From Ectobacillus ponti (GTDB lineage Bacteria; Bacillota; Bacilli; Bacillales; Bacillaceae_G): a DNA stretch of 64,000 nt. The DNA lies in contig NZ_JANCLT010000001.1 of NCBI RefSeq assembly GCF_024294785.1, forward strand, positions 561,158 to 625,157, given 5' to 3'. The first letter of the stretch is position 1; each line of letters opens with the position of its first letter. The position numbers and the translations under genes were made by a program. Below, piece after piece: positions 15,988-24,530 of the stretch. Below the pieces are notes generated by a model, which saw nothing but the letters and a program-made list of their open reading frames with translations, was not told the DNA's origin and ran no database searches.

Positions 15988-17174
15988 GAAGCACTCTCCT
16001 TTTGTGTGAGCTCCCCCTTCTGCAGCCCGCCGGCTCCTTGCGCCAGAAACAGGAGGACACCGCTGAAGGTCAGAAGCGCGAAGAATACATATACACTGGC
16101 CACACCGAAGCGCTCCATCAGGATGCCGCCGACAAAGGTGCAGAACCAAGCGCCCAAGCCGCCGCCCGCCGCTGCATACAAGGATACAGCGGTGACCTGC
16201 ATGGCTGCCGGCGCCATGCTGCGCACATGCTGCAGCGCTGCCGGAATAAACAGCCCGACTGTGACACCCTGTACGACCGTCGTGGCATATACCACTGACA
16301 GAGGCGGCTCTACCGTATACAGCAGCCAGCGGGCTGACGCCACCGCGGCTGCCAGAATGAGGACGCGCTGCAGCCCCATCTTCCCGATGAACCCTGAAGC
16401 GAACCGCATAAAGGGCGCCTCGCTCCCTGCCGCCAGCAAAAAGGCAAAGCCTACTCCTGTCAGTGTTCCACCAAGCTGCATGATTAATAACCCGAAGTAC
16501 GTATTGTTTGCATTCACCGGTCCAAAGATGAGGAAGGTGCACAGGAGGAACAGAACAAAATCACGCTGGCGCAGCAAATGCGCGGCGCCGGCGCGGATAT
16601 CCACACGCATGGCACCCCCCTCTTTCGGAAGCAGCATTGTAATGGAGGCTGCTGTGAGCATGGCACCCATATACATATAGAAAATAGTATGCATCCCGAA
16701 TAGATCCGTAGCTTTCCCGGAGATAACGCCGGCCAGGGCAAAGCCGATGGCCCCGTACAGCCGGATGCCACCGTAGCTGCCGCCATGCTTTTGCACAAAG
16801 CTGAGCGCCATGCTGTCGGAGATCGGGATCAGCGCACTCTGTCCCAGCGCCAGCCCGATGGCGATGATCAGGAACACTGCGTAATGCTCCACGGAAGCGT
16901 AGAGATAGCCGGCAATCACCGTCATGACAAGCGTCAGCAGCAGCACATGGCGCGGCCGCTGTGTATAATCGCACAGCATGCCCCAAAGCGGCTGCGCCAG
17001 CAGCATCACAATGGGTCCGGCCGACATAATGTTTCCGATTTGCCCGCCATTTAAGCCGGCATATTGCTGCAGATATACGCCAAGAAGCGGATACAGCGCT
17101 CCAAAGCCGAAGAACACTGCAAAATTAAACGCTTGAAACAGGCTCCTCGCTCTCTTGATTTCCTTTGTTCCCAT
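15984..17174 (-). CDS. MFS transporter (LacY/nucleoside-symporter-like)
   Basis: About 396 residues with twelve predicted membrane helices and a central cytoplasmic loop. It resembles the MFS_1-like/LacY group: FGALYPLLGVYLQQYAGL at the first helix, LWGMLCDYTQRPR as the loop 2-3 signature, and SDSMALSF followed by YGGIRLYGAIGFA in helices 4-5, a pattern seen in sugar and nucleoside symporters. The substrate is unknown. The start is taken at the ATG at 17174; a GTG one codon earlier has AAGGGAG 9 nt upstream and is equally possible. It is coupled to ytlP by ATGA. Confidence 0.85.
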   Translation of the reverse strand: MGTKEIKRARSLFQAFNFAVFFGFGALYPLLGVYLQQYAGLNGGQIGNIMSAGPIVMLLAQPLWGMLCDYTQRPRHVLLLTLVMTVIAGYLYASVEHYAVFLIIAIGLALGQSALIPISDSMALSFVQKHGGSYGGIRLYGAIGFALAGVISGKATDLFGMHTIFYMYMGAMLTAASITMLLPKEGGAMRVDIRAGAAHLLRQRDFVLFLLCTFLIFGPVNANNTYFGLLIMQLGGTLTGVGFAFLLAAGSEAPFMRFASGFIGKMGLQRVLILAAAVASARWLLYTVEPPLSVVYATTVVQGVTVGLFIPAALQHVRSMAPAAMQVTAVSLYAAAGGGLGAWFCTFVGGILMERFGVASVYVFFALLTFSGVLLFLAQGAGGLQKGELTQKESAS

Positions 17175-17265
17175 CACCCTGTGTCTCCCTTCTGGCTGCA
17201 AAAACTTTATAAAGTGAAATTTTGATAGGAGACTGCTCCCAAAAACAGTCCCCTGTTACAGATCG

Positions 17266-18663
17266 TTATTTTGCCAGCTCGTAAATGGCCTGTGCATAGA
17301 TTGCAGTCGCCTTTACCACATCAGCAATTTCAATGTATTCATCCTTTTGATGCGCCAATTCCTCTTTTCCCGGGAACAACGGGCCGAATGCCACTCCGGC
17401 TTTCAGGGAACGGGCATATGTGCCGCCGCCGATTGCCAGCAGCGCTGCCTCTTCTCCCGTCTGCTCTGTATACACCCGCTGCAGCGTCTGGATGAGGACG
17501 TGATTCTTATCCACATGATGCGGCTTGGAATCTGACATATTCTGAATGGCAAAGCCCTCCGCATGCTGCGCCAGGCTTTGCAGCGTTGCCTCCAAATCGG
17601 TTGTAACAGGATACCGGATGTTCAGGCCGAAGGTGCCCCCTGCCTCTTCATCATAGGACATTCGGCCGATGTTGACTGTAAGCGGGCCTGTAATCTCATC
17701 CTCATATTGTATGCCGAGTGCGTCTCCTCTAGTATCTGCAGCAAGCTTCTGTGCAGCAAACTGCACGAAAGCGGCTCCCTGATCCGCCAAATCCGCCCCC
17801 GTCAGGAATTGTGCCAGCTGCAGACCTGCATTGATGCCTTTTTCGGGTGTGGAACCGTGGGCCGAGATGCCTTCCATTTCCAGCGTGAGCGTGTTGCCCT
17901 CTGCAGTTGCATGTCCATTCCTGCCATGCTGCTGCACATACTGCCCGTATGCCTCCGCCAGACTGGCCGCTTGTGCCGTCTCCACCACTGCTTTCGCATA
18001 ATCGGGAACCATATTCAGGCGCCGGCCGGAAGAGAATTCCTTCAGCACAGCAGAGCCGCCCGCCACGCCCGCCCCAGTCTGCACAAGGTACAGGTCGCAA
18101 ATCCCCTTCTCCGCATTGATGATCGGAAAGTCCGCATCCGGCGCAAAGCCCATGCCCGGCATTTCTTCATGCGCAAAATAGTGGTCCACACAGCGCCACT
18201 GGCTCTCTTCATCTGTGCCAATGATCATGCGTACACGCTTGGACAATGGCAGGCCAAGCTCCTTCACGATTTTCATCGCATAATAGGCTGCCATGGTGGG
18301 ACCTTTGTCATCAATGGCGCCGCGGGCGTAGATTTTCCCTTCGCGAATCTCGGCTCCGTACGGATCACTGGACCAGCCGTCGCCCTCCGGCACAACATCA
18401 ATATGGCAAAGAACACCGATCAGATCGTCCCCCTGCCCCATTTCCAAGTGAGCCGCATAGCCCTCCAGGTTCTTGGCAGCGAAGCCGTCACGCTTTCCCT
18501 TTTCAAGCAAGTGCTCCAGCGCTGCAGCGATCCCTTCGCCAAACGGAGCGCCTTCCCGGGCGGTTTCCTCTTCCCAAACACTTTTCATTTGCAGAAATGC
18601 CTGTATATCGGCAATCAGTGTGTCTTTGCGTTTCTCTACCTCTTTCAGCCAATTGATTTCCAT
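17266..18663 (-). CDS. pepV: Dipeptidase PepV
   Basis: 465-residue M20-family dinuclear zinc dipeptidase, usual length about 465. Metal motifs: GVLCHIDVVPEGDGW (His and catalytic Asp), YARGAIDDKGP (bridging Asp), GTDEESQW (catalytic Glu pair), FAPDADFPIINAEKG (Asp, and the PepV-typical PD.DFP.I.AEKG), and a C-terminal GGGTYAR. It hydrolyses dipeptides and some tripeptides in the cytoplasm. A GAGGTG site precedes the ATG. It is a single gene with no partner in the operon. Confidence 0.95.
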   Translation of the reverse strand: MEINWLKEVEKRKDTLIADIQAFLQMKSVWEEETAREGAPFGEGIAAALEHLLEKGKRDGFAAKNLEGYAAHLEMGQGDDLIGVLCHIDVVPEGDGWSSDPYGAEIREGKIYARGAIDDKGPTMAAYYAMKIVKELGLPLSKRVRMIIGTDEESQWRCVDHYFAHEEMPGMGFAPDADFPIINAEKGICDLYLVQTGAGVAGGSAVLKEFSSGRRLNMVPDYAKAVVETAQAASLAEAYGQYVQQHGRNGHATAEGNTLTLEMEGISAHGSTPEKGINAGLQLAQFLTGADLADQGAAFVQFAAQKLAADTRGDALGIQYEDEITGPLTVNIGRMSYDEEAGGTFGLNIRYPVTTDLEATLQSLAQHAEGFAIQNMSDSKPHHVDKNHVLIQTLQRVYTEQTGEEAALLAIGGGTYARSLKAGVAFGPLFPGKEELAHQKDEYIEIADVVKATAIYAQAIYELAK

Positions 18664-18972
18664 ATGTTTTCACCTCGTTTAATCGCTTCTCTCATCATGA
18701 CAAACACATTCCGCGCCTGTCAATATCTGTATCCCAAAAGATTTTCAACTATTTTTTGAACATAGATGCAGGATTTCGACATTTTATGTAGAATAGTAAG
18801 AAAAGATGAAGCACAGAAAGATACGGCTTCGCCTCTTTGTATTCTAGCAAACGTTACAATTCTGTTAAGTCTTCGTGAATTGGGGAATGAAAAGTCTGTA
18901 ATAGAGTACAATGAAATTAAATAGCTTTCCTTTGTCTGTTGGGTCAACAAAAACCTGTAGAGGAGTGGTCTT
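18664..18972 (+). promoter_or_regulatory. Divergent intergenic region between pepV and ytzE
   Basis: About 309 bp without a gene. It must hold the promoters of pepV (leftward) and ytzE (rightward). A TACAAT -10-like box lies near 18908, but no -35 box is well spaced. AGGAG at about 18961-18965 serves the TTG start of ytzE. I saw no strong hairpin. Confidence 0.4.
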
Positions 18973-19194
18973 TTGAAATCTACAACTTCTCGTATGCTGA
19001 CACGCATTAAGTCCATTTACATGTTCATCAGTGAGAAGGGCACTGTCACGACACAAGACCTTGTGGAGGAATTCGGCATCACCCCACGCACCATTCAGCG
19101 GGATTTGAATGTACTCGAGTTCAATAATTTAGTTTGCAGTCCAAGCCGCGGGCGGTGGACCACAACAGCAAAGAAAGTAAGGCTTACTTCATAA
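18973..19194 (+). CDS. ytzE: DeoR-type helix-turn-helix regulator YtzE
   Basis: 73-residue protein that is essentially only a winged helix-turn-helix of the DeoR family: TTQDLVEEFGITPRTIQRDLNVLEFNNLV at residues 25-53. It lacks the usual sugar-phosphate-binding C-terminal domain, as does B. subtilis YtzE, so it may act as a dimeric DNA-binding mini-repressor with no known ligand. It starts with TTG after an AGGAG site. It is followed by a plus-strand terminator. Confidence 0.85.
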   Translation: MKSTTSRMLTRIKSIYMFISEKGTVTTQDLVEEFGITPRTIQRDLNVLEFNNLVCSPSRGRWTTTAKKVRLTS

Positions 19195-19217
19195 AGATAC
19201 TAACATTCGCATACATA

Positions 19218-19248
19218 GGAAGGCTCCCGGGAGAGCCTTCTTTTTTTT
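19218..19248 (+). terminator. Terminator after ytzE
   Basis: GAAGGCTC/GAGCCTTC stem with a T8 run on the plus strand, downstream of ytzE. Confidence 0.92.
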
Positions 19249-19277
19249 GGCACGCCTGCAGCCGTTGCCGCAGCGCT

Positions 19278-20000
19278 TTATTCCTCAATCCGGTACTCCT
19301 TGAGCATGGCGACCTCTTCCTCGTCCAATTCACGGTACTGTCCGAGCTCCAGGTCCTCATCCAGCTCGAGCGGCCCCATTTTCGTCCGCTTCAAGTATAT
19401 TACCTTCTTGCCCACTGCCTCGAACATGCGCTTGACCTGATGAAACTTGCCCTCTGTAATCACAAGTTCAATTTCAGACATTTCCCCCGGCTTGAGGATG
19501 GTCAGTTCCGCCGGCTTTGTTTCATAGCCGTCATCCAATGTGACGCCTTGCTTGAATGCTTCCATGTCCTCTTCTGTTACACGGCCGCGCACATGCGCAT
19601 AGTACGTCTTCGGCACATGCTTTTTCGGCGACAGAAGCTGGTGCGACAAGTGGCCGTCATTTGTCAGCAGCAGCAAGCCTTCTGTATCCTTATCCAGGCG
19701 GCCCACCGGAAACGGCTCGAACACGGCATCCTCCGGCTCCAGAATATCAATAACTGTCTCATGCACATCGTCCTCTGTCGCAGAAATGACGCCTGCCGGC
19801 TTGTTCATCAGCAGGTAGATATACTCACGATACTCCACCACCTGGCCGTATACCGTTACCTCCTGCCGGTCCGGATCCACATGCTGCTTCGCATCCTTCA
19901 CGACTTCGCCGTCCACGCGCACCGCACTTTCCTTGAGCAGCTTCTTGACTTCCTTTCGGCTGCCATAGCCCATATTTGCTAAAATCTTGTCAATTCTCAT
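19278..20000 (-). CDS. ytzG: 16S rRNA pseudouridine synthase (RsuA family) YtzG
   Basis: 240-residue RluB/RsuA-type pseudouridine synthase. An S4 RNA-binding domain lies at residues 1-60 (MRIDKILANMGYGSRKEVKKLL). The catalytic domain has the family motif GRLDKDTEGLLLLTNDG (catalytic Asp near residue 102), preceded by LLMNKPAGV and followed by the KTY..V stretch and EGKFHQVKRMF. It probably makes pseudouridine 516 in 16S rRNA. It lies 34 bp downstream of the lipid flippase gene on the same strand. Confidence 0.93.
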   Translation of the reverse strand: MRIDKILANMGYGSRKEVKKLLKESAVRVDGEVVKDAKQHVDPDRQEVTVYGQVVEYREYIYLLMNKPAGVISATEDDVHETVIDILEPEDAVFEPFPVGRLDKDTEGLLLLTNDGHLSHQLLSPKKHVPKTYYAHVRGRVTEEDMEAFKQGVTLDDGYETKPAELTILKPGEMSEIELVITEGKFHQVKRMFEAVGKKVIYLKRTKMGPLELDEDLELGQYRELDEEEVAMLKEYRIEE

Positions 20001-20034
20001 GTCGCTTCACCCTTCTTATGTAAGAGAGGGGCTG

Positions 20035-21684
20035 TTACGCCCCTCTTGCTTTGATCTTTAATCTTCTGCCTAAGCGTACTTTTAGTTTGTCCAAAACTTC
20101 TTCTCCGAATATACGCTGCATGACACCGGTACGGATTGCCAGGAAGCCGTACACACCGACCCCGGCAGCTGCACAAATGATGACCATAAGCGCTGCCCGC
20201 AGGTGCCCCGCGTCATACGGAATGATTGGCGCAAGCCCCCACTGCAGCAGCTTGACCACAATGCCCATCGCGGCTGTCAGCACCGCCACCTGGAACATGC
20301 GCTTGTATACCATCGTAAAATCGAAGCGGACGCTCTTGCTGATTTGCATGTTTGTATACAAAATGGAGATCAAGAATCCAAGTCCCGTCCCAATGATGGC
20401 GCCGATTGTCTGCAGATACGGAATGAGCAGCAGATTGCAGAGCACCTTCAGCGTCACGCCGAGGGCCAGCGCCACAATGGCATGGCGCTGCTGATTGATG
20501 CCCTGCAAGATGGCAGCCGTGATGGAAAACAGCGCAAACAGCAAAGCGACAGGCGCATACCACATCAGGATTTGGCCGCCCAGTTCATTATGCGAATAGA
20601 ACGCGTAATACAACGGATAAGCAAGGACAGAAATCCCTGCTACAGCCGGCAGCGTCAAGAACGTATTGACCTGAAAGGTCTGCAGAATCTGCCGGTGCAG
20701 TCCGGTGCGGTTGTTTTCTGTAAAGGATTTCGTAATGGCAGGCACCAGTGTCAGGCTGAAGGCCGTGGCGAGTGATACGGGAATCATAATCAGCTTGTGT
20801 GTCCACATGCTGAAAATCCCCAGCGCTTCCTCGGCAATTTTCTCCTGCCCGGCCGCCTCCATGCCGCGAATAAAGGTCAGCGTATCAATTTGCTGGTACA
20901 GCGGAATCGTTAAGCCGACAATCACGTAGGGCAAAGCATAGGCAAACAGCTCTTTGAACAGCTGGCCTGTGCTTACAGCTGCAGCTGGCACTGTCTGGCT
21001 TTGCAGCAGCTCATCCATATGATGGCGGCGCTTGCGCCAGTACCAGATCAGCACAGCCAAGGCCCCGACAGCGGACACAAAGGCCGCAAAGGTCGCCACC
21101 CCGACTGCCGTGGCAATGGATTGCTTCATCACTTTAATGACTACGAAGCTTCCCGCCAGCAGGATGGCTATCCGGATGATTTGTTCAATAATCTGGGAGA
21201 CGGTTGTCGGCCCCATGGATTGATGCCCTTGAAAGAAACCGCGGATCAGGCTGGCCGCCGGAACGACAATTAAAGCGAAGCTGACCAGCCTGATGACAAG
21301 CGTGACCTCCTCCACCGAATTCTCCAGCTTTTTGCCGTTCAGCATGACCTCCGCAAAAAGCGGGGCTGTCATATAAAGGACGATAAACGCCAAGATGCCC
21401 GTTGCAATCATCAGCTTCATGCCGGAGCGGAACATCCGCCGGCTTGTCTCATAATCGCCAAGCGCATTATATTTGGAAACGAATTTGGAGACCGCGAGCG
21501 GCACACCTGCCGTGGCGATGCTCAAAAAAATTGTGTACGGCACATACCCGTACGTATACAGGGCCCCGCCGCTCTCGCCAACGAGCGCGTGGAACGGAAA
21601 TACGTAAATCATGCCCAAGAATTTCACTAAAAATGTTCCGAACGTCACAATCAGCGTGCCCCTCAGAAACTTTGAATCGGACAT
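20035..21684 (-). CDS. ytgP: MurJ-type lipid II flippase / polysaccharide exporter YtgP
   Basis: 549-residue integral membrane protein of the MVF/MOP superfamily with about fourteen helices. The start MSDSKFLRGTLIVTFGTFLVKFLGMIYVFP is typical of the YtgP/SpoVB group. YtgP is the MurJ-equivalent in B. subtilis, moving the cell-wall precursor lipid II across the membrane, in parallel with Amj. The ATG at 21684 is preferred because GGGAGG lies 7 nt upstream; a start five codons earlier would overlap that site. It probably shares an operon with ytzG. Confidence 0.92.
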   Translation of the reverse strand: MSDSKFLRGTLIVTFGTFLVKFLGMIYVFPFHALVGESGGALYTYGYVPYTIFLSIATAGVPLAVSKFVSKYNALGDYETSRRMFRSGMKLMIATGILAFIVLYMTAPLFAEVMLNGKKLENSVEEVTLVIRLVSFALIVVPAASLIRGFFQGHQSMGPTTVSQIIEQIIRIAILLAGSFVVIKVMKQSIATAVGVATFAAFVSAVGALAVLIWYWRKRRHHMDELLQSQTVPAAAVSTGQLFKELFAYALPYVIVGLTIPLYQQIDTLTFIRGMEAAGQEKIAEEALGIFSMWTHKLIMIPVSLATAFSLTLVPAITKSFTENNRTGLHRQILQTFQVNTFLTLPAVAGISVLAYPLYYAFYSHNELGGQILMWYAPVALLFALFSITAAILQGINQQRHAIVALALGVTLKVLCNLLLIPYLQTIGAIIGTGLGFLISILYTNMQISKSVRFDFTMVYKRMFQVAVLTAAMGIVVKLLQWGLAPIIPYDAGHLRAALMVIICAAAGVGVYGFLAIRTGVMQRIFGEEVLDKLKVRLGRRLKIKARGA

Positions 21685-21817
21685 ACCATAGCCTCCCATT
21701 TCTTTCTAACCGTTTCATTGTACCACAAAAGAAAACGGACTCCTATTCTGTGTATTTTTCTTTTCCCCGTATTTCTGCTATTCTTTTTGGTAGCAGAAGT
21801 AAAGCAGGTGATGAGAA

Positions 21818-23080
21818 ATGAAATACGATGTAGTAGTAATTGGAGGCGGACCATCCGGACTCATGGCAGCCATTGGGGCAGCCGAGCACGGGGCAAAGGT
21901 GCTGCTGTTGGATAAAGGCGATAAATTGGGGCGCAAGCTGGCCATCTCAGGCGGTGGGCGCTGCAATGTGACGAACCGGCTGCCTGTAGAGGAAATCGTG
22001 AAGCATATTCCGGGGAACGGACGCTTTCTGTACAGCGCCTTCTCCATTTTTAATAACGAGGATATTATCGCGTTTTTTGAGAAGCTCGGCGTGCAGCTGA
22101 AGGAGGAAGACCACGGGCGCATGTTCCCGGTCTCCAACAAGGCGCAGTCTGTTGTGGATGCGCTGCTGCAGCGGCTGCGTGAATTGCGGGTGGAGGTCCG
22201 GACGAATACGCCTGTAGAAACTCTGGAGTATGAGAATGGGCAAACAAGTGCGGTCATCCTTCCTTCCGGTGAGCGCATTCCCGTACAGCATGTGGTCGTC
22301 GCAGTTGGCGGCAAATCTGTGCCGCACACGGGCTCCACAGGCGATGGCTATGCCTGGGCGGAAAAAGCCGGGCATACGATCACGGAGCTGTTCCCGACAG
22401 AGGTGCCGATCACATCCGATGAGCCCTTCATCCGCGAGCGCATCCTGCAGGGCTTGGCCCTGCGCGGGGCAGCCCTCAGCGTCATCGATCCAAAAGGCAA
22501 AGTGGTGAAGACACACACGATGGACATGCTGTTCACCCACTTTGGCATCTCCGGCCCGGCGGCGCTGCGCTGCAGCCAGTATGTGCTTAAAACGATGAAG
22601 AAATATAAAGTAAACCGTGTGGAGGTCCGCATTGACGCGATGCCTGCCGACAAGGAGGAGCCATTGTTCCAGCAGGTGGTCCAGATGATTAAGGACGAGC
22701 CGAAAAAGGGGATGAAAAATCTCCTTAAAGGACTTCTCCCGGAGCGCTATCTGCTGTTTTTGCTTGAGAAGAACGGCATGGACCCGGCACAAGCGGCGGG
22801 ACAGCTTTCCAATGAGCTTGTCCGCAGCTTGGTTAAGGATATAAAAGGCTTTACCTTCCTTGTAAACGGAACACAGTCGATCGAGAAGGCTTTTGTCACC
22901 GGCGGAGGGGTTTCCGTGAAGGAGGTCAATCCGAAGGAAATGAGCTCAAAGCTCATGAAGGGCCTGTATTTTTGCGGCGAAATTCTTGATATTCACGGCT
23001 ACACCGGCGGCTACAATATTACAGCGGCACTCGTGACCGGACGGATTGCCGGCATGACGGCTGCCTTGCATGCCAAATAA
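21818..23080 (+). CDS. ytfP: HI0933-family FAD-dependent oxidoreductase YtfP
   Basis: 420-residue flavoprotein. The dinucleotide-binding fold is at the N-terminus ([21 protein letters not shown]), followed by the family hallmark [14 protein letters not shown] at about 45-58 and a C-terminal FAD contact ([20 protein letters not shown]). The family (BaiN/HI0933-like) has poorly defined substrates. AGGTGAT precedes the ATG. It is the only large plus-strand gene in this part of the window and converges on cse60. Confidence 0.92.
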   Translation: MKYDVVVIGGGPSGLMAAIGAAEHGAKVLLLDKGDKLGRKLAISGGGRCNVTNRLPVEEIVKHIPGNGRFLYSAFSIFNNEDIIAFFEKLGVQLKEEDHGRMFPVSNKAQSVVDALLQRLRELRVEVRTNTPVETLEYENGQTSAVILPSGERIPVQHVVVAVGGKSVPHTGSTGDGYAWAEKAGHTITELFPTEVPITSDEPFIRERILQGLALRGAALSVIDPKGKVVKTHTMDMLFTHFGISGPAALRCSQYVLKTMKKYKVNRVEVRIDAMPADKEEPLFQQVVQMIKDEPKKGMKNLLKGLLPERYLLFLLEKNGMDPAQAAGQLSNELVRSLVKDIKGFTFLVNGTQSIEKAFVTGGGVSVKEVNPKEMSSKLMKGLYFCGEILDIHGYTGGYNITAALVTGRIAGMTAALHAK

Positions 23081-23082
23081 AA

Positions 23083-23108
23083 GGGAGCCTGACGCCCTGT
23101 CAGGCTCT
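23083..23108 (-). terminator. Terminator after cse60
   Basis: Perfect 9-bp stem GAGCCTGAC/GTCAGGCTC with a 5-nt loop; on the minus strand it is followed by CCTTTTATTT. It overlaps the last codons of cse60 and also faces ytfP. Confidence 0.8.
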
Positions 23109-23282
23109 ATATACAATCATTGCTGAAAAGCAATAGATTTGGTTTTCTTCGTCATTATTGGACACTGCCACCTGATATTTAATATCCATCACCTTATTTT
23201 CATCCAGCTTTTTAAGAAAACCATTCACAGACTCTTCCAGGTCCTTCTCATGTGTCTCATCAAAGATTTTGACACGCAGCAT
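23100..23282 (-). CDS. cse60: Sporulation protein Cse60
   Basis: 60-residue small protein (MLRVKIFDETHEKDLEESVNGFLKKL at its N-terminus) matching Cse60/YteV, an acidic 60-residue sporulation protein under sigma-E in B. subtilis. No membrane segment or catalytic motif is visible and the molecular role is not known. It begins 1 bp after the stop of an upstream small gene, so the two are co-transcribed. Its last codons form part of a terminator stem. Confidence 0.85.
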   Translation of the reverse strand: MLRVKIFDETHEKDLEESVNGFLKKLDENKVMDIKYQVAVSNNDEENQIYCFSAMIVYRA

Positions 23283-23283
23283 A

Positions 23284-23508
23284 TTAGCACCATCCTTCAG
23301 TAGACGGGCTGCTGTCTCTTCTCATGCTGATCAACCGATAAAATCTGCCGTCTTCATAAATATAGCCATCCTCAAGCTCACAGCGTTTCTCCGCTGCATG
23401 GACATACAGCTTACCTATTCGAAATTTATGAGAATATAGCTCCAAGTACTCCGACTTAAACTTCGCCGTCACTTTCTCCGTAATATCAATCCGCAATGTT
23501 TTGCCCAC
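23284..23508 (-). CDS. Small hypothetical protein upstream of cse60
   Basis: About 74 residues, beginning GKTLRIDITEKVTAKF. I do not recognise the family. The GTG at 23508 is chosen because GGAGGGGG stands just before it; an ATG six codons upstream (23526) would overlap this site. It shows mixed beta/alpha character, no membrane segment, and a Ser/Pro/Cys-rich end. It is coupled to cse60 (1-bp gap) and lies downstream of two GerP-like genes, so a role in sporulation is inferred from context only. Confidence 0.6.
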   Translation of the reverse strand: MGKTLRIDITEKVTAKFKSEYLELYSHKFRIGKLYVHAAEKRCELEDGYIYEDGRFYRLISMRRDSSPSTEGWC

Positions 23509-23598
23509 ATTTCCCCCTCCCCTCATACGGGTTTGATTTATTGTATTAGGGAAGGTGAAATTTATGATATACAGCTATAAAATTTTACAAGCCCTCTG

Positions 23599-23853
23599 TC
23601 AGAAGGTCACGCCGGATTCATCGGTGGACATATCTGACGTACCCGTGTCTCCGGCAGCCGTATCCGCGCTGCTTCCCGTAAGGCGGCGGCCGCTTCTGCG
23701 CACCACCCGGCCGTTAATAATATCGAGTGCTGTGAAGCCTGTCGCGCCATTGTATGTTTTCGATGCCTCCATGCTGACCCGTTTCGGATTGTCGCCATAC
23801 GAAATTGCTCCATAATTGTTTTCAATGGTAAAGCACTTAATACGAGCTCCCAT
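23599..23853 (-). CDS. GerPA/GerPF-like spore germination protein
   Basis: 84-residue protein. Residues 4-48 follow the GerPA/GerPF pattern: a beta-rich IKCFTIENNYGAISYGD, then a MEASKTYNGATGF segment like the SKT-GSG stretch of GerP proteins. GerP proteins help germinants pass through the spore coat. The Ser/Thr/Asp-rich tail is not typical. AGGAGG lies 5 nt before the ATG. It forms a pair with the similar gene 9 bp upstream. The family call comes from motif resemblance and is moderate. Confidence 0.6.
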   Translation of the reverse strand: MGARIKCFTIENNYGAISYGDNPKRVSMEASKTYNGATGFTALDIINGRVVRRSGRRLTGSSADTAAGDTGTSDMSTDESGVTF

Positions 23854-23862
23854 AACATCCTC

Positions 23863-24090
23863 CTATCGGTTTCGCCGCCGGCGAAAGCTGCGGTTCCGCT
23901 GCTCCGCCGCTCTACCCGCCAGCGTGCCGCCATCGTTTTGCCGTCTTCCGTTAAGAATTGTTGCATCGCTGTTTCCGCCGGATCCGCTGTACGTCTTGGA
24001 AACCTTCAAATCCTGCAGGTTTCCTCCATTGCCGAAATTCATGCTGCCACGCTGGTTTGACACATTCAGCTTGTGAATGAATGCTGCCAC
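23863..24090 (-). CDS. GerPA/GerPF-like spore protein with basic tail
   Basis: 75-residue protein with a GTG start after GGGAGGAGGGAG. Residues 5-45 (IHKLNVSNQRGSMNFGNGG, then VSKTYSGSGGNSDATILN) match the N-terminal pattern of GerPA/GerPF. The last 20 residues are strongly basic (RNRSFRRRRNR), unusual for GerP proteins and suggestive of binding DNA, polyanions or coat protein. It is the first gene of a small putative sporulation operon running to cse60. Confidence 0.6.
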   Translation of the reverse strand: MAAFIHKLNVSNQRGSMNFGNGGNLQDLKVSKTYSGSGGNSDATILNGRRQNDGGTLAGRAAEQRNRSFRRRRNR

Positions 24091-24121
24091 TGCCGCTCCC
24101 TCCTCCCTGCTATACCATATG

Positions 24122-24158
24122 CAAAAAAAAAAAACTTGAAACGAGCCGTTTCAAGTTT
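24122..24158 (-). terminator. Terminator after the rhodanese gene
   Basis: Minus-strand stem CTTGAAACGG/CGTTTCAAG followed by T12, starting at the rhodanese stop codon. Confidence 0.92.
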
Positions 24159-24463
24159 TACTCTGTCTTGCCCTGATATTGGAGCATGCCGCCCGCCATA
24201 TTGACTGTCTTGTAGCCCAGGCTGTTCAAATACCGGCATACATTTTCGCTGCGCATCCCGCTGCGGCAGATGAAGATATATTCTGTATCCTTATCCAGCA
24301 AATCTGTTTTTGCCGGAATCTCGCCCATTTTAATATGTACAGCCTCCGGAATCTTGCCGTATGCCACTTCCTCATCCTCGCGCACATCCACGAGAAACAG
24401 TGTTTCACCGGCCTCCAGGCGCTTCTGCACCTCTTCCGGAGCAATCTCCTTGATCTCTTCCAT
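24158..24463 (-). CDS. Rhodanese-like sulfurtransferase
   Basis: 101-residue single-domain rhodanese. The catalytic loop reads CRSGMRS (catalytic Cys near residue 69), preceded by LVDVREDEEVAYGKIPEAVHI and followed by LNSLGYKTVNMAGGM, both typical of the family. It probably carries persulfide sulfur for thiolation or redox reactions; the partner is unknown. The start at 24463 has AAAGGAG 8 nt upstream. A consensus-like promoter lies in the short gap upstream, so it can be expressed apart from the hydrolase gene. Confidence 0.9.
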   Translation of the reverse strand: MEEIKEIAPEEVQKRLEAGETLFLVDVREDEEVAYGKIPEAVHIKMGEIPAKTDLLDKDTEYIFICRSGMRSENVCRYLNSLGYKTVNMAGGMLQYQGKTE

Positions 24464-24486
24464 TGTCTTCACTCCTTTTCTCTCCC

Positions 24487-24515
24487 ATTCTAGCAAGTTC
24501 CGCAGCCGTTCGCAA
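24487..24515 (-). promoter_or_regulatory. Sigma-A-type promoter for the rhodanese gene
   Basis: Minus-strand TTGCGA (24515-24510), 17-bp spacer, TAGAAT (24492-24487). It is directly preceded by a GAGGGG/CCCCTC hairpin (24517-24532) that may weakly terminate the upstream hydrolase transcript. Confidence 0.6.
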
Positions 24516-24530
24516 AGAGGGGTGTCCCCC

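Noticed and set aside
15988-16542. Long N-terminal extension of the ytlP frame
   Set aside because: It is the MFS gene read in another frame. The ATG at 15987 has a strong ribosome binding site and ATGA coupling.
23555-24076. Plus-strand frames opposite the GerP-like genes
   Set aside because: They lack ribosome binding sites and are antisense to two genes with good start signals.
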